Shown piece by piece: positions 35,233 through 44,900 of a DNA stretch of 50,034 bases. The position numbers were made by a program, and so were the translations under genes. Below the pieces are notes generated by a model. The model did not search any database. It saw only the letters and a program-made list of their open reading frames with translations, and had not been told where the DNA came from. How positions within the stretch are numbered: the first letter of the stretch is position 1; the number at the start of each line of letters is the position of its first letter. The stretch spans positions 1 to 50,034 of the forward strand of contig DAHVZT010000088.1 in the NCBI GenBank assembly GCA_027323885.1. The letters run 5' to 3'. This stretch comes from Acidobacteriaceae bacterium. Its GTDB lineage: Bacteria; Acidobacteriota; Terriglobia; Terriglobales; Acidobacteriaceae.

Positions 35233-36174
35233 ATGGAAAACTTTCGGCTCAAAGTATTTCGCATCGTGGCCCATCATCTGAACTTTCGCCGGGCGGCGGA
35301 TGAACTCTCTCTGACCCAGCCCGCGGTCACCCAGCAGATCAAGGCATTGGAGGATGAATACGGCGTACCGCTGTTCGACCGCGCGGGAGGTAGAATCGTT
35401 TTGACTGCGGCGGGCCGGACGCTTTTGCCGTTCGCGGAGCAAATCAAGCAGATTTCCAACGAGGCGTTTGAGGCAGTCGCAAAAGTGTCCGGCACCCATG
35501 CCGGAAAGCTCACGATCGGAGCTTCGCAGACCATTGGACAGTATCTGCTGCCGAACTTCATCGCGGAGTTTTTGCGGCAATATCCCAGGGTCGAAATTAC
35601 CGCGGTCAGCCGCAACACGGATGATGTTGTGGAATCTCTCAGCCAGCAGAAAATCCAACTTGCACTGGTGGAGGGGCCGACCCTGCGCAAAGACATCAAA
35701 TCGGAACCTTTCATGGAAGACCGCATGGTACTGGTCGTTCCGGCGGGGCATGAATGGGCAGAACACGAGATCGAAGTCTCCGATTTGAAGAGTGCGGCGC
35801 TGCTGACAAGGGAGCTTGGATCCGGGTCCCGCCGGGTAGTTGAACTGGCGCTTGCAAAGGCAGGCCTGAGCAAAAAGGAATTGCGACCGACCATGGAACT
35901 TGATTCCACAGAAGGACTGTTGAGCGCTGTGGAAGCTGGCTTGGGTGTGACGTTCGTTTCCCGCTGGGCTGTTCGCAATCAGATCGCTTTGGGCACGTTG
36001 CGCGTCGTCAGGATCCGTGGACTGAAACTTTCCAGGATGTTTTCAATTGCGTATGCCTCCGGGCCTGTCCCCGGCGGCAATGCCGGAGCTTTCAGAAGGT
36101 TCATTATGGCGCGATCTCAGAATCTGCTGCCTCGGGCAACCGCCTCAACCGGAAAAGCAAAGCCGGCGCTATGA
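35233..36174 (+). CDS. LysR-family transcriptional regulator
   Basis: A 313-aa regulator. The N-terminal winged helix-turn-helix is typical (FRIVAHHLNFRRAADELSLTQPAVTQQIKALEDEYGVPLFDR, read in pieces). The effector-binding domain begins near GKLTIGASQTIGQYLLP and contains EAGLGVTFVSRWAV. It resembles the CysB/CysL-type branch, but the effector is unknown. The start ATG is supported by the standard domain length; the upstream 180 bp are free for autoregulation. Neighbours dnaE and mutY give no clear target. Confidence 0.94.
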   Translation: MENFRLKVFRIVAHHLNFRRAADELSLTQPAVTQQIKALEDEYGVPLFDRAGGRIVLTAAGRTLLPFAEQIKQISNEAFEAVAKVSGTHAGKLTIGASQTIGQYLLPNFIAEFLRQYPRVEITAVSRNTDDVVESLSQQKIQLALVEGPTLRKDIKSEPFMEDRMVLVVPAGHEWAEHEIEVSDLKSAALLTRELGSGSRRVVELALAKAGLSKKELRPTMELDSTEGLLSAVEAGLGVTFVSRWAVRNQIALGTLRVVRIRGLKLSRMFSIAYASGPVPGGNAGAFRRFIMARSQNLLPRATASTGKAKPAL

Positions 36175-36285
36175 GCAGGCCGGCCACCCATTCTCGCGGT
36201 GCTGAGAGCTACGCCAGATCGAGCCAATTGCCGCCATCTCAAGAAAGCTGCGGACCTGGCGATGCTCGCGGTTAGAATCGCAGCT

Positions 36286-37371
36286 ATGGAACCTGCGGGC
36301 TTGACGGACGAGAATATTCCGGCTTTTCGTGCGGATCTGCTCGCCTGGTTTGCGCAGAACGCGCGCGACCTCCCATGGCGAAGCACGCGGGATCCGTACC
36401 GCATCTGGGTTTCCGAGGTCATGCTGCAACAGACGCGGGTGGCTGCTGTGATCGGGCGGTACAAGAGTTTTATCGAGCGGTTTCCGTCCGTGGTGGCGCT
36501 CGCGCTGGCAAGTGAACCGGAGGTCCTGACCGGGTGGAGCGGTCTGGGATATTACCGGCGCGCCCGCCTACTCCATGACGCGGCGCAGCTGCTGGTCCGC
36601 GAGCACGGCGGTTCGCTGCCGGGTTCCTGCATGGAATTGCGAAGACTTCCCGGCGTGGGCGACTACACAGCCGCGGCGATAGCCAGCATTGCGCATGGGG
36701 AAGCCGTAGCGGTGGTGGATGGAAATGTCGAACGAGTGTTGATGCGGCTCTTCGGCAAGGGCGCAGCCGAGCGACGACTTTCGGCAGCGCACCTGAAAGC
36801 CCACGCCTCGCGGCTGCTCGATCCGGAACTTCCGGGAGCTTTCAACCAGGCAATGATGGAACTCGGAGCTACGGTTTGTCTGCCGCGCCTGCCCACCTGT
36901 GCAAAGTGTCCGGTTCGTCCGTACTGCCAAACCCGTGGCGAACATCCATCCAAATCGCGCAAGCAGATGTTGAGCCGGAAAGTGGCGTACGCACTGATAC
37001 GGAAACCGGTGGATGGGAGTCCAACCGCAGTCTCGGTATTGCTGGTCCAGAGAACGAAAGAATCGTCGTTGATGCCGGGCATGTGGGAATTGCCGATGCT
37101 TCCTCCCCAGGCGGAAGATTTGCAGCCTCTTCTGCGAGTTCGTCACTCCATCACGAACACGAATTACTACGTAAGCGTGTATGGAGTGCCGGAAGAGGCG
37201 GTGGTGCTTGCCGACGGTATCGCTCGGGACTGGAAATCGAGTGTTGATCTGGGAGAAATTCCCTTGACGGGACTGGCAAGAAAGATTCTGATGCGAGTGG
37301 GTGTATTTGCCAGACCGAAAGAGATTCGGAGAGGGAAAGCGCTGCCTGGGGCGGAGAGCGTTTTCCTTTAA
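36286..37371 (+). CDS. mutY: A/G-specific adenine glycosylase
   Basis: A 361-aa base-excision repair enzyme removing adenine opposite 8-oxoguanine. The HhH-GPD domain shows RDLPWRSTRDPYRIWVSEVMLQQTRV (read in pieces; catalytic Glu in SEVMLQQT) and the hairpin LPGVGDYTAAAIASIA with the catalytic Asp in VVDGNVERV. The [4Fe-4S] loop has four Cys in spacing CX6CX2CX5C (CLPRLPTCAKCPVRPYC). The C-terminal NUDIX-like domain (about 240-345) recognises the oxidised base. ATG at 36286 fits the family; the frame extends to 36199 without support. Confidence 0.96.
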   Translation: MEPAGLTDENIPAFRADLLAWFAQNARDLPWRSTRDPYRIWVSEVMLQQTRVAAVIGRYKSFIERFPSVVALALASEPEVLTGWSGLGYYRRARLLHDAAQLLVREHGGSLPGSCMELRRLPGVGDYTAAAIASIAHGEAVAVVDGNVERVLMRLFGKGAAERRLSAAHLKAHASRLLDPELPGAFNQAMMELGATVCLPRLPTCAKCPVRPYCQTRGEHPSKSRKQMLSRKVAYALIRKPVDGSPTAVSVLLVQRTKESSLMPGMWELPMLPPQAEDLQPLLRVRHSITNTNYYVSVYGVPEEAVVLADGIARDWKSSVDLGEIPLTGLARKILMRVGVFARPKEIRRGKALPGAESVFL

Positions 37372-37395
37372 GGTCTGGAACCCGGAAAGGCGTCC

Positions 37396-38025
37396 ATGCG
37401 CTCCCGTCGACCAGAACGCACCGCGACTGCGTCAGCATGCACGGTCTATGCCTGCTTCAGCGTTCGCCTCGTCTTTGTATGTTGCGTGTTTGCGGCGGGG
37501 GCTGCAGCTAGTTTTGCGTTAGCAGCGCAGCCCAACCTGCTGCAACAGGTCACCGCTCCCAGCCTGCACACGCGCTCTCAGGCGGGCAATGCTGAGTCTC
37601 CGGACGATCCAAGCGCGAGCGACCCGGACGGCCAAATTTCGACGCTGCCGAAAGACGTTTCGGGAGCTTATGGGTTTGACCATCTGAATGAATCGATCGA
37701 GTTGGAGATCCAGCGCAAGAAGATAAGCGGATATATCACCCGTCTTGGAGACGCGGAAACGGACCGCAACACTCCGCTTACATTCTTCTTCGACCATGCG
37801 TCCGTGCAGGGTTCCCAGTTGCAGTTCCAGACTCGCGTTGTGCATGGCATCTGGTATTCCTTCCGGGGTACTATTCTTCGCGGCAAGGGCCGGACCCGCG
37901 ACGACGAGGGTTATTACGTTCTGCACGGGGTTTTGCAGGAACACCATCCGGAAGATCAGGACGAGAAATCCGCGAACGAGACGGTCCTTCGCCGTACCGT
38001 CAACTTCAGGTCACTAGGTCAGTAA
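37396..38025 (+). CDS. Exported protein of unknown function
   Basis: A 209-aa protein, 24 bp after mutY. The N-terminus is basic (RSRRPERT) with a hydrophobic stretch (about 20-43, VRLVFVCCVFAAGAAASFAL) ending at LAAQ, a likely signal peptide. A polar linker follows. The region from about 95 onward (ELEIQRKKISGYITRLG, LTFFFDHASVQGSQLQFQTRVVHGIWYSFRG) reads as a small beta-barrel or beta-sandwich. No known family is recognised. Codon style matches its neighbours. Confidence 0.72.
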   Translation: MRSRRPERTATASACTVYACFSVRLVFVCCVFAAGAAASFALAAQPNLLQQVTAPSLHTRSQAGNAESPDDPSASDPDGQISTLPKDVSGAYGFDHLNESIELEIQRKKISGYITRLGDAETDRNTPLTFFFDHASVQGSQLQFQTRVVHGIWYSFRGTILRGKGRTRDDEGYYVLHGVLQEHHPEDQDEKSANETVLRRTVNFRSLGQ

Positions 38026-38099
38026 CGGAGAGACGGTTTGACCTGCCATTCTTCGGCGCATCCAGAATGACTCCTGTTGATCCAGTAAAATGAACGCTT

Positions 38100-39383
38100 A
38101 TGCTTGATTTGCGTCTGGTGAGGGAAAATCTGGCCGAGATCCAGCGGAGGCTCGCTCTGCGCGGACCGGATGCGGGAGCTATTCTCTCGGACTTCAAAGA
38201 AGTCGACGAGCGGCGCCGCGATGCCATTACCCGGTCGGAGGCGCTGAAGGCGGAGCGAAATGCGCTCTCTGCCCAGGTGGCGCAGCTTAAAAAGAGCGGT
38301 ACGCCCGCGGAAGAACAGATGCAGCGGACCCGCTCTCTGAAGGACGAAATCGAACGATGCCAGGCGGAGGTCTTGCAGAGCGAGCAGCAGATGCAAAACT
38401 TGCTGCAGCAGGTTCCCAATGTGCCCCACGCAAGTGTCCCGCACGGAACAAGCGCCGAAGACAACGTTGAGGTTCGCCGCTGGGGTACGCCACGCAATTT
38501 CGAGTTTTCGCCTAAGCCGCATTGGGAGATAGGCGAGCGCCTGGGCGTCCTGGACTTTGAACGCGCAGCCAAAATCTCCGGCGCCAGGTTCGCTGTGTAT
38601 TGGGACGAGGGCGCGCGCCTGGAACGCGCGCTGGCGAATTTCATGCTCGACACCCATACGCGCGAGCATGGATACAGGGAAGTTTTGCCGCCGTTCATGG
38701 TGAATGCAACGTCCCTGTTCGGCACCGGGCAGCTGCCTAAATTCCAGGAAGATCTGTTTCGCTGCGAAGGAAGCGATCATTGGCTGATTCCGACAGCGGA
38801 AGTGCCCGTGACCAATCTTTTTCGTGACGAGGTGTTGGAGGAAAGCCAGCTTCCGATCTCTCTGGTTGCCTATACGCCGTGCTTTCGCGCGGAGGCTGGT
38901 TCGCACGGGAAGGATGTCCGAGGATTGATTCGGCAGCATCAATTCCAGAAGGTGGAACTGGTAAAGTTTTCAAGGCCAGAGGACTCGTATGAAGAGCATG
39001 AAAGGCTGACCGGGCATGCCGAGGCAATTCTGCAGGCCTTGAACTTGCCGTACCGCGTGGTGAGCTTATGCGCCGGCGATCTCGGGTTTTCAGCCGCGAA
39101 AACTTATGATCTGGAAGTCTGGCTGCCAGGGCAGAACGTGTACCGGGAAATCTCCTCCTGTTCGAATTTCGAGTCGTTCCAGGCGCGGCGCGCCAGCATC
39201 CGGTTCCGGCCGGAGGGACAGAAAAAAATTGAATTCGTGCATACACTGAATGGCAGCGGCCTGGCGGTGGGCCGGACCTGGCTGGCCGTCATGGAGAACT
39301 ACCAGCAGGCGGATGGAAGCGTAAGAATTCCTGATGTTCTTGTGCCGTACATGAACGGAGAAACTGCGATCAGGCCCCGCTAG
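38100..39383 (+). CDS. serS: Seryl-tRNA synthetase
   Basis: A 427-aa class II aminoacyl-tRNA synthetase. The N-terminal coiled coil (about 28-105, tRNA binding) precedes the catalytic core: motif 2 ([22 protein letters not shown], read in pieces), [20 protein letters not shown] and motif 3 ([20 protein letters not shown]). Length matches the family. Confidence 0.98.
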   Translation: MLDLRLVRENLAEIQRRLALRGPDAGAILSDFKEVDERRRDAITRSEALKAERNALSAQVAQLKKSGTPAEEQMQRTRSLKDEIERCQAEVLQSEQQMQNLLQQVPNVPHASVPHGTSAEDNVEVRRWGTPRNFEFSPKPHWEIGERLGVLDFERAAKISGARFAVYWDEGARLERALANFMLDTHTREHGYREVLPPFMVNATSLFGTGQLPKFQEDLFRCEGSDHWLIPTAEVPVTNLFRDEVLEESQLPISLVAYTPCFRAEAGSHGKDVRGLIRQHQFQKVELVKFSRPEDSYEEHERLTGHAEAILQALNLPYRVVSLCAGDLGFSAAKTYDLEVWLPGQNVYREISSCSNFESFQARRASIRFRPEGQKKIEFVHTLNGSGLAVGRTWLAVMENYQQADGSVRIPDVLVPYMNGETAIRPR

Positions 39384-39420
39384 GGCGAGACTTGGCATCG
39401 TACATTTTTGAGAGGCAGTC

Positions 39421-39786
39421 TTGAAAAGAATTCTTCGTAATTACATTCTATGGACGTATCAGCGCGGCAGCGTGCACTACGACGTGATGGTGACGTTGAT
39501 TCTACTGTTCATTTTCATCTCTCCGCATGTCATCAACTTCAACGACAAGCCTGTGGAGCGGATCGTTCCACCAAGTCAGGTCCTGGTCCAGAGTGACGGT
39601 CGCAGCGGCCTCACCTATGAAATCGACGCGGCTACGGTAGCTTCTTTCCGGGACGGAGGAGACTTGAAATCGCAACTGCAGGCTGTCATTCAGCCTATTT
39701 CAGGAGATGTCGCGATCGTTCGTTACCAAGCCATCAAGTCGCCCAGCGGCAAAATCATCGCCTATCGCGTATGGGCGCACCGATAA
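39421..39786 (+). CDS. Small single-span membrane protein of unknown function
   Basis: A 121-aa protein starting at TTG, with GAGAGG upstream. The N-terminus is basic and aromatic, and one membrane helix covers about 23-38 (VMVTLILLFIFISPHV). The remainder (about 45-121), predicted periplasmic, is a small alpha/beta region (YEIDAATVASFRDGG, VAIVRYQAIKSPSGKIIAYRVWAHR). The next gene begins directly after its stop. A LolA-like partner suggests an envelope lipid or lipoprotein role. Confidence 0.75.
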   Translation: MKRILRNYILWTYQRGSVHYDVMVTLILLFIFISPHVINFNDKPVERIVPPSQVLVQSDGRSGLTYEIDAATVASFRDGGDLKSQLQAVIQPISGDVAIVRYQAIKSPSGKIIAYRVWAHR

Positions 39787-39801
39787 GTGAGGGAATCTAC
39801 C

Positions 39802-40536
39802 ATGCGGATACAAAAATCCTGGGCGGCTGCGGGCTGCCGAATTTTTTCGGTGCTGTTTGCCCTGGTTCTATTGGTGAACCTGAATCAGGCGCAGGCGCAG
39901 TCTGCAGGCAACGCAGCGCTCGACAAAGTTCTGGCGCAAATGGACAAAGCCGCGGCGAACTTCCATTCGGCGCAGGCAGACTTCCAGTGGGACCAGTTTG
40001 AGCGCGTGGTCAGCAGTACCGATACGCAGACGGGAGTCATTTACTTTCTGCGCTCCGGAACAGCCACGCAAATGGCCGCCAGGATTCTTACGTATGACGG
40101 CCAACCCGCCAAAAAAACGGTCGTGTTTCGGGATGGTGTGTTGAAGTTTTACCAGCCGCAGATCGATCAGATGACTGTGATTCATGCGGGCGAGAAGAAA
40201 GATCAGTTTGAGAGCTATCTTGCGCTGGGTTTCGGTGCCAGCGGCAGCGATTTGAAAAAGAGCTGGGACATCACGTATCAAGGGATGGAAACGATTGACG
40301 GCATGCAGACGGCCAAGCTGGATTTAGTAAGCAAGGTCGCCGCGGACCGCAATACGATCTCACACCTGACGATCTGGGTCGATCCGGCCCGGGCGATCTC
40401 CTTGAAGCAGATCATGTTCGAAACTTCTGGAGATTCGCGGACCGCATACTATCGCAACATCCAATACAACAAGAAAATTCCATCTTCCGTGTTCAACTTC
40501 AAGACGGACTCCAAGACCCAGGTGGTGCAGAAGTAG
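39802..40536 (+). CDS. LolA-like outer-membrane lipoprotein carrier
   Basis: A 244-aa periplasmic protein with a signal peptide (about 1-33, ends AQAQS). The open-barrel fold of LolA/LolA-like proteins is recognisable: FHSAQADFQWDQFERV, TGVIYFLRSGTATQMAARIL, FRDGVLKFYQPQIDQM, HLTIWVDPARAISLKQIMFETSGD. It would carry lipoproteins or lipids across the periplasm. It starts 15 nt after the previous gene's stop; ATG 39802 has GAGGGA, while a GTG at 39787 adds five residues. Its last 38 bp overlap the convergent glycosyltransferase gene. Divergent from E. coli LolA, so no symbol is given. Confidence 0.85.
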   Translation: MRIQKSWAAAGCRIFSVLFALVLLVNLNQAQAQSAGNAALDKVLAQMDKAAANFHSAQADFQWDQFERVVSSTDTQTGVIYFLRSGTATQMAARILTYDGQPAKKTVVFRDGVLKFYQPQIDQMTVIHAGEKKDQFESYLALGFGASGSDLKKSWDITYQGMETIDGMQTAKLDLVSKVAADRNTISHLTIWVDPARAISLKQIMFETSGDSRTAYYRNIQYNKKIPSSVFNFKTDSKTQVVQK

Positions 40537-41890
40537 GTTGGTCGCGATGTCCGGGCCCTCCGAGCGCGGCTCCGGCGAAAATGAAGATGATCGGGAAGCA
40601 TTCCAGCGTATAGCGAGATTCCGGAGTTTCCAGAGTCAGCAGCAACAGGCATCGGGCGACAACATAGCCGAGCATCACCGGCGCGAACGCGACTTTTCGG
40701 CGAATGCCCCAGGCTGCGAGGAGCAGGTAGATCAGATTGAGGGCGCCGTAGCACCAGGAAAAAATTGTCTCCGCAGGATGATGCCCGTACTCCCACCAGC
40801 GCAGCTCGATCCACAGGGCCTCGGTGCGCGGGCGCAGCCACATATCCGCCAAACGCAGGAGTGGCAGTTCCACATAGAAACGCAAAGGGCTGTGCTGTAT
40901 CCGTTGCTGCGCGAGCCTTCCGAATCCCTTGCTCAGCGTGGGCGACATCACTTGGGTCTTGTTGTACTCGGCAAAAAGCCTCGAGGTTTCCAGCTTTTGC
41001 TGAGGGTCATCGAAGGCACGGGAAGGAAGCAGATTTGGATCGATGGGGGCGCCATTGACGTTCCAGTAAATCTCAGCCGTGGAGGCGTAATCCGCAGACC
41101 AGCTTTGCACCCAACGAATCCATCCGCGTGGAATATATTCATTGGGATCGTTGGCATACCTGGGGGCGAGCGGCTGAAAAACGTGCATGGTGATCGCGTT
41201 GCGGACCGTCCAGACGAAGAACGGAACAAGGGTCAGCAGAGTGCAAGCCAGCGCCATCTTCAGGCTCCTGGATGGGGAAATGCGGGGCGCTGCATACCAA
41301 AACATAGCGGGCACGAGCACCAGTCCCAAAAGCGCCCCATCGGGCCGAAGCATGGCCGCATAGCTGATGCTGAAAACCAGCGCCCAGAACCAGCCGTTAT
41401 ACGCCGGCGTTTCCGCGTAACGGAGGAGGGCGTACAGGCCAAGGGCGATGCAGAACAGAGTGGGAGTTTCCGTTAACGGCGAAGCAACGTAGTTCGCGGT
41501 GAAGGGACACAACGCCGCCAGATAAAGTGTTGCAATGCCGGCGCGTCTCCCCATGGCGCGAGCTGAGAAACCAGCCAACAGCAGGCATGTGGCAAGGTCG
41601 AGGATTGCCTGTAAGGCAAGAACAGGACCGTAGTGGCCGACACCGAAAATGGAGAAGCAGATTGCGAGAAGCAGAGGATAGCCCGGCAGCCGGATCAGTG
41701 TAGGATGAATCCCGGTGGCGCGGGTAAATCCGTAAATATGGTTCCAGAACCAGTTGCGCGCGAGTTCTCCATAGACCAGAGAATCGCCCTCCACCACCGG
41801 ATAATAATGGATGAACCATAGCCGCAACAGGAAACCTGCCGCAAGTGCGAGGATTACGTGCCTGGAGGCGTGGCGCAGCAGATATAGCAT
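40499..41890 (-). CDS. GT39/ArnT-like membrane glycosyltransferase
   Basis: A 463-aa integral membrane protein with about 10-11 helices in the N-terminal part. The acidic residues early in the first periplasmic loop (YYPVVEGDSLVYGELARNW) and the pattern HPTLIRLPGYPLLLA are typical of polyprenyl-phosphate-sugar-dependent mannosyl-/arabinosyltransferases (PMT_2/GT39). It would transfer a sugar from a lipid carrier in the periplasm. The start ATG at 41890 leaves 102 bp to the divergent GH18-NodB-GT2 gene; the frame reaches 41992 only through a GTG abutting the divergent start. Its 3' end overlaps the lolA-like gene. Confidence 0.85.
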   Translation of the reverse strand: MLYLLRHASRHVILALAAGFLLRLWFIHYYPVVEGDSLVYGELARNWFWNHIYGFTRATGIHPTLIRLPGYPLLLAICFSIFGVGHYGPVLALQAILDLATCLLLAGFSARAMGRRAGIATLYLAALCPFTANYVASPLTETPTLFCIALGLYALLRYAETPAYNGWFWALVFSISYAAMLRPDGALLGLVLVPAMFWYAAPRISPSRSLKMALACTLLTLVPFFVWTVRNAITMHVFQPLAPRYANDPNEYIPRGWIRWVQSWSADYASTAEIYWNVNGAPIDPNLLPSRAFDDPQQKLETSRLFAEYNKTQVMSPTLSKGFGRLAQQRIQHSPLRFYVELPLLRLADMWLRPRTEALWIELRWWEYGHHPAETIFSWCYGALNLIYLLLAAWGIRRKVAFAPVMLGYVVARCLLLLTLETPESRYTLECFPIIFIFAGAALGGPGHRDQPTSAPPGSWSPS

Positions 41891-41992
41891 CAATGGATGA
41901 ATGATACTAGCTGCTCGATCCGATTTTGGAGATAGGATGACTCTGAACGGCGTGACCGGTGTCGCGCCGGATGAGCTGCTCAGTTCAACCAC

Positions 41993-44900
41993 ATGAAGCC
42001 AATTTTCTATGATCCGGGCCGGAAACGATGGAAGCGGTTGCGCCGCGTCTTTGACGTGCTCGCCGTCCTGTCCACGATCGTGCTGATCGCGTTTGGCATC
42101 AATGTTTTGCGGCGGGAAAAGCTGCCTGAGCTGTTGCTGCCGACCCCCAAGCGGAATTACAAGCCGCTGCCCTATGTTTCCGGGAAAAAATCCAAATCAA
42201 GCCAGCGCGCTTTGCGTCTCAAACGCCACCGCCGTCCGTCGGACATTCCTTTCAATTCCGGCGTGGGCCTGCGTGCGGCCTATTACGTCGATTATGACGC
42301 GGCCAGCTATACGTCTTTAAAGCACCACATGCATGACATCGACCTGCTGTTTACGGACTGGCTGCATGTGATCACGCCGGATGGAAAACTGACCGCCTTT
42401 ACCTTCGACAATCACCCCTACGCGGTGGTCGACGGCAAGGGCGTTCACAACATCGATCAGGAGAACAAGGTCGCGCGCGCCATTGCCGATGCGCATGAAG
42501 ATACGGAAGTGTTCCCGCTGGTCAACAACTTCAACCAGATTACGGATGGTTTCCGCTCCGACACTGTACAGAAATTTCTTCTGAACCCCGCAGCCCGGGC
42601 AACATTCGAGCAGCAGGTAATGGCTCTGCTGGCGGCGAATCCGCGCTACCACGGGATTTCCCTCGATTTCGAAGCCATTCCGTCCGTCGCCCAGCCAGCG
42701 TATCGGACTATGGTGGCTGACCTGTACGCGCAGATGCACGCGCGACACCTGCGTCTCTACATCAACGTTCCTGTCGATGATGACGATTGGGATTTCAAGT
42801 TCTACGCCGACCACACCGACGGCATCATTCTGATGAACTATGACCAGCATGAGGCCGGCGGTAAACCGGGCCCCATCGCTGGCCAGGAGTGGTTCGTCCG
42901 CAATCTTCAGCAGGCGGTGAAGGTGGTTCCGCGCAGCAAACTGATTTGCAGCATCGGGGACTACGGGTATGACTGGACGCTCTCGCTTCCTACAAAGAAA
43001 CATCACAGGACCGTCCCCGGCAAGGTGCTGGATTCGGCCGATCTTGCGATTCAGGATGCCTGGCAGGAGGCCTCCGATTCCGAAGCCGCTCCTGTAATGG
43101 ACACTGATTCGCTGAACATGCACTTTGCATACGATGACGAGGACGCACATACGCGCCACGAGGTCTGGTACCTGGATGCTGTGACGGCGCTGAACGAGAT
43201 GCGCGCAGCGCGCGAGCTGGGCATCCAGACCTTCGCCCTGTGGCGCCTGGGCAGCGAAGACCCCACACTCTGGAGGATATGGAACACGCCGATGGATGCC
43301 AACGCGGCGCAGTCGCTGGCCGTCATACCGCCCGGCGCGGACGTTAACACCGAAGGCGATGGCGACGTGCTGAAAGTGATTGGGCGTCCGCACGACGGCA
43401 AGCGGTTGGTCCAGATCGACGCCGATTCCAATCTCGCCGTCGGTGAGCAGATGCAGGTCTTTCCCCAGTCCTATACGGTGCAGCAATACGGCTATCGGCC
43501 CAACGAACTGGCCTTGACCTTCGACGACGGTCCCGACCCGACCTGGACGCCAAAGATCCTGGACGTGCTGAAGCGCGAGCATGTCTCCGCCACGTTTATG
43601 GTGATTGGCGAAGAGGCACAGGACAACATCGGCCTGCTGAAACGCTACTACCGGGAGGGGCATGAGATTGGCAATCACACCTTCACCCACCCCGATATCA
43701 GCCAGATCTCCACCCGGCAGCTATCGTTTGAACTGAATTTGACGGAGCGGCTTTTTGCCGCGGAATTGGGTGTACAGCCGCTATATTTCCGGCCACCCTA
43801 TTCGATCGATCAGGAACCGGACACCAACGACCAGGCTGCGCCCGTCGATCACGTGGAGCAGATGGGATACATCATCATCGGGGACAAGATCGACACGGAC
43901 GACTGGAATGAGCATCCGCGCAAAACACCGCAGCAGATTACCCAGGCGGTGCTGAGCCAGTTGAAAATGATGAAGACCAAGCCGCAGTTCCGCGGCAGCA
44001 TCATTCTGCTGCACGACGGCGGCGGCGACCGGTCGGTGACGGTTGCGGCGCTGCCGCTGCTGATCGACACCCTGCGTGCCAACGGCTACAAAATTGTTCC
44101 GGTTTCGGAACTTCTTGGCAAGACGCGCGATCAGGTGATGCCGCCGGTTCCGCCGGCGCAGCGGTGGCGGGCGCGGGTCGATGCGATCGCATTCCGCCTG
44201 ATTGCGTTTTTCAACCACACTGTCATTCTTATCTTCTTTGTGGGCGACATTCTGATGACGGGCAGGTTGATTGTCGTCGGCATCTTCGCCATCATCGATC
44301 GGCTCCGCAAGCGCAGACTCTATCCCGGCGCGATGGAATATCTTCCACAGGTCGCCGTCCTGATTCCGGCATACAACGAGGAAAAAGTAATTGCGCGAAC
44401 CATTCGATCCGTGCTCGGGTCGGACTATCCGCACCTCCGTGTCATCGTCATTGACGACGGTTCTTCCGACTCCACGCTGGAAGCAGCTCAAAACGCAGTG
44501 CCGGACGCCATCGCTTCCGGACGGCTGCTGGTGCTGACCAAACCGAATGGCGGCAAAGCCGAAGCGCTGAATTTTGGTCTGCAACACGTAACGGAAGAGA
44601 TTTACGTAGGTATCGATGCGGACACGGTCATTGCGCCGGACGCGATTTCACGGTTGATTCCGCGCATGGCGGACCCGTCGGTAGGAGCTGTGGCGGGGAA
44701 CGCGAAGGTGGGCAATCGCATCAATCTCTGGACGCGCTGGCAGGCGCTGGAATATATCACCAGCCAGAATTTTGAGCGGCGCGCTCTCGATCTGTTCAAC
44801 GTAGTCACGGTTGTTCCGGGCGCAATTGGCGCGTGGCGCACTGCGGCGGTCAAGGCTGCGGAAGGGTACCACGTCAACACGGTTGCGGAAGATGCCGATT

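Noticed and set aside
42317-43690. 457-codon open frame opposite the GH18-NodB region
   Set aside because: Antisense shadow; the plus-strand protein has intact catalytic motifs across the same DNA.
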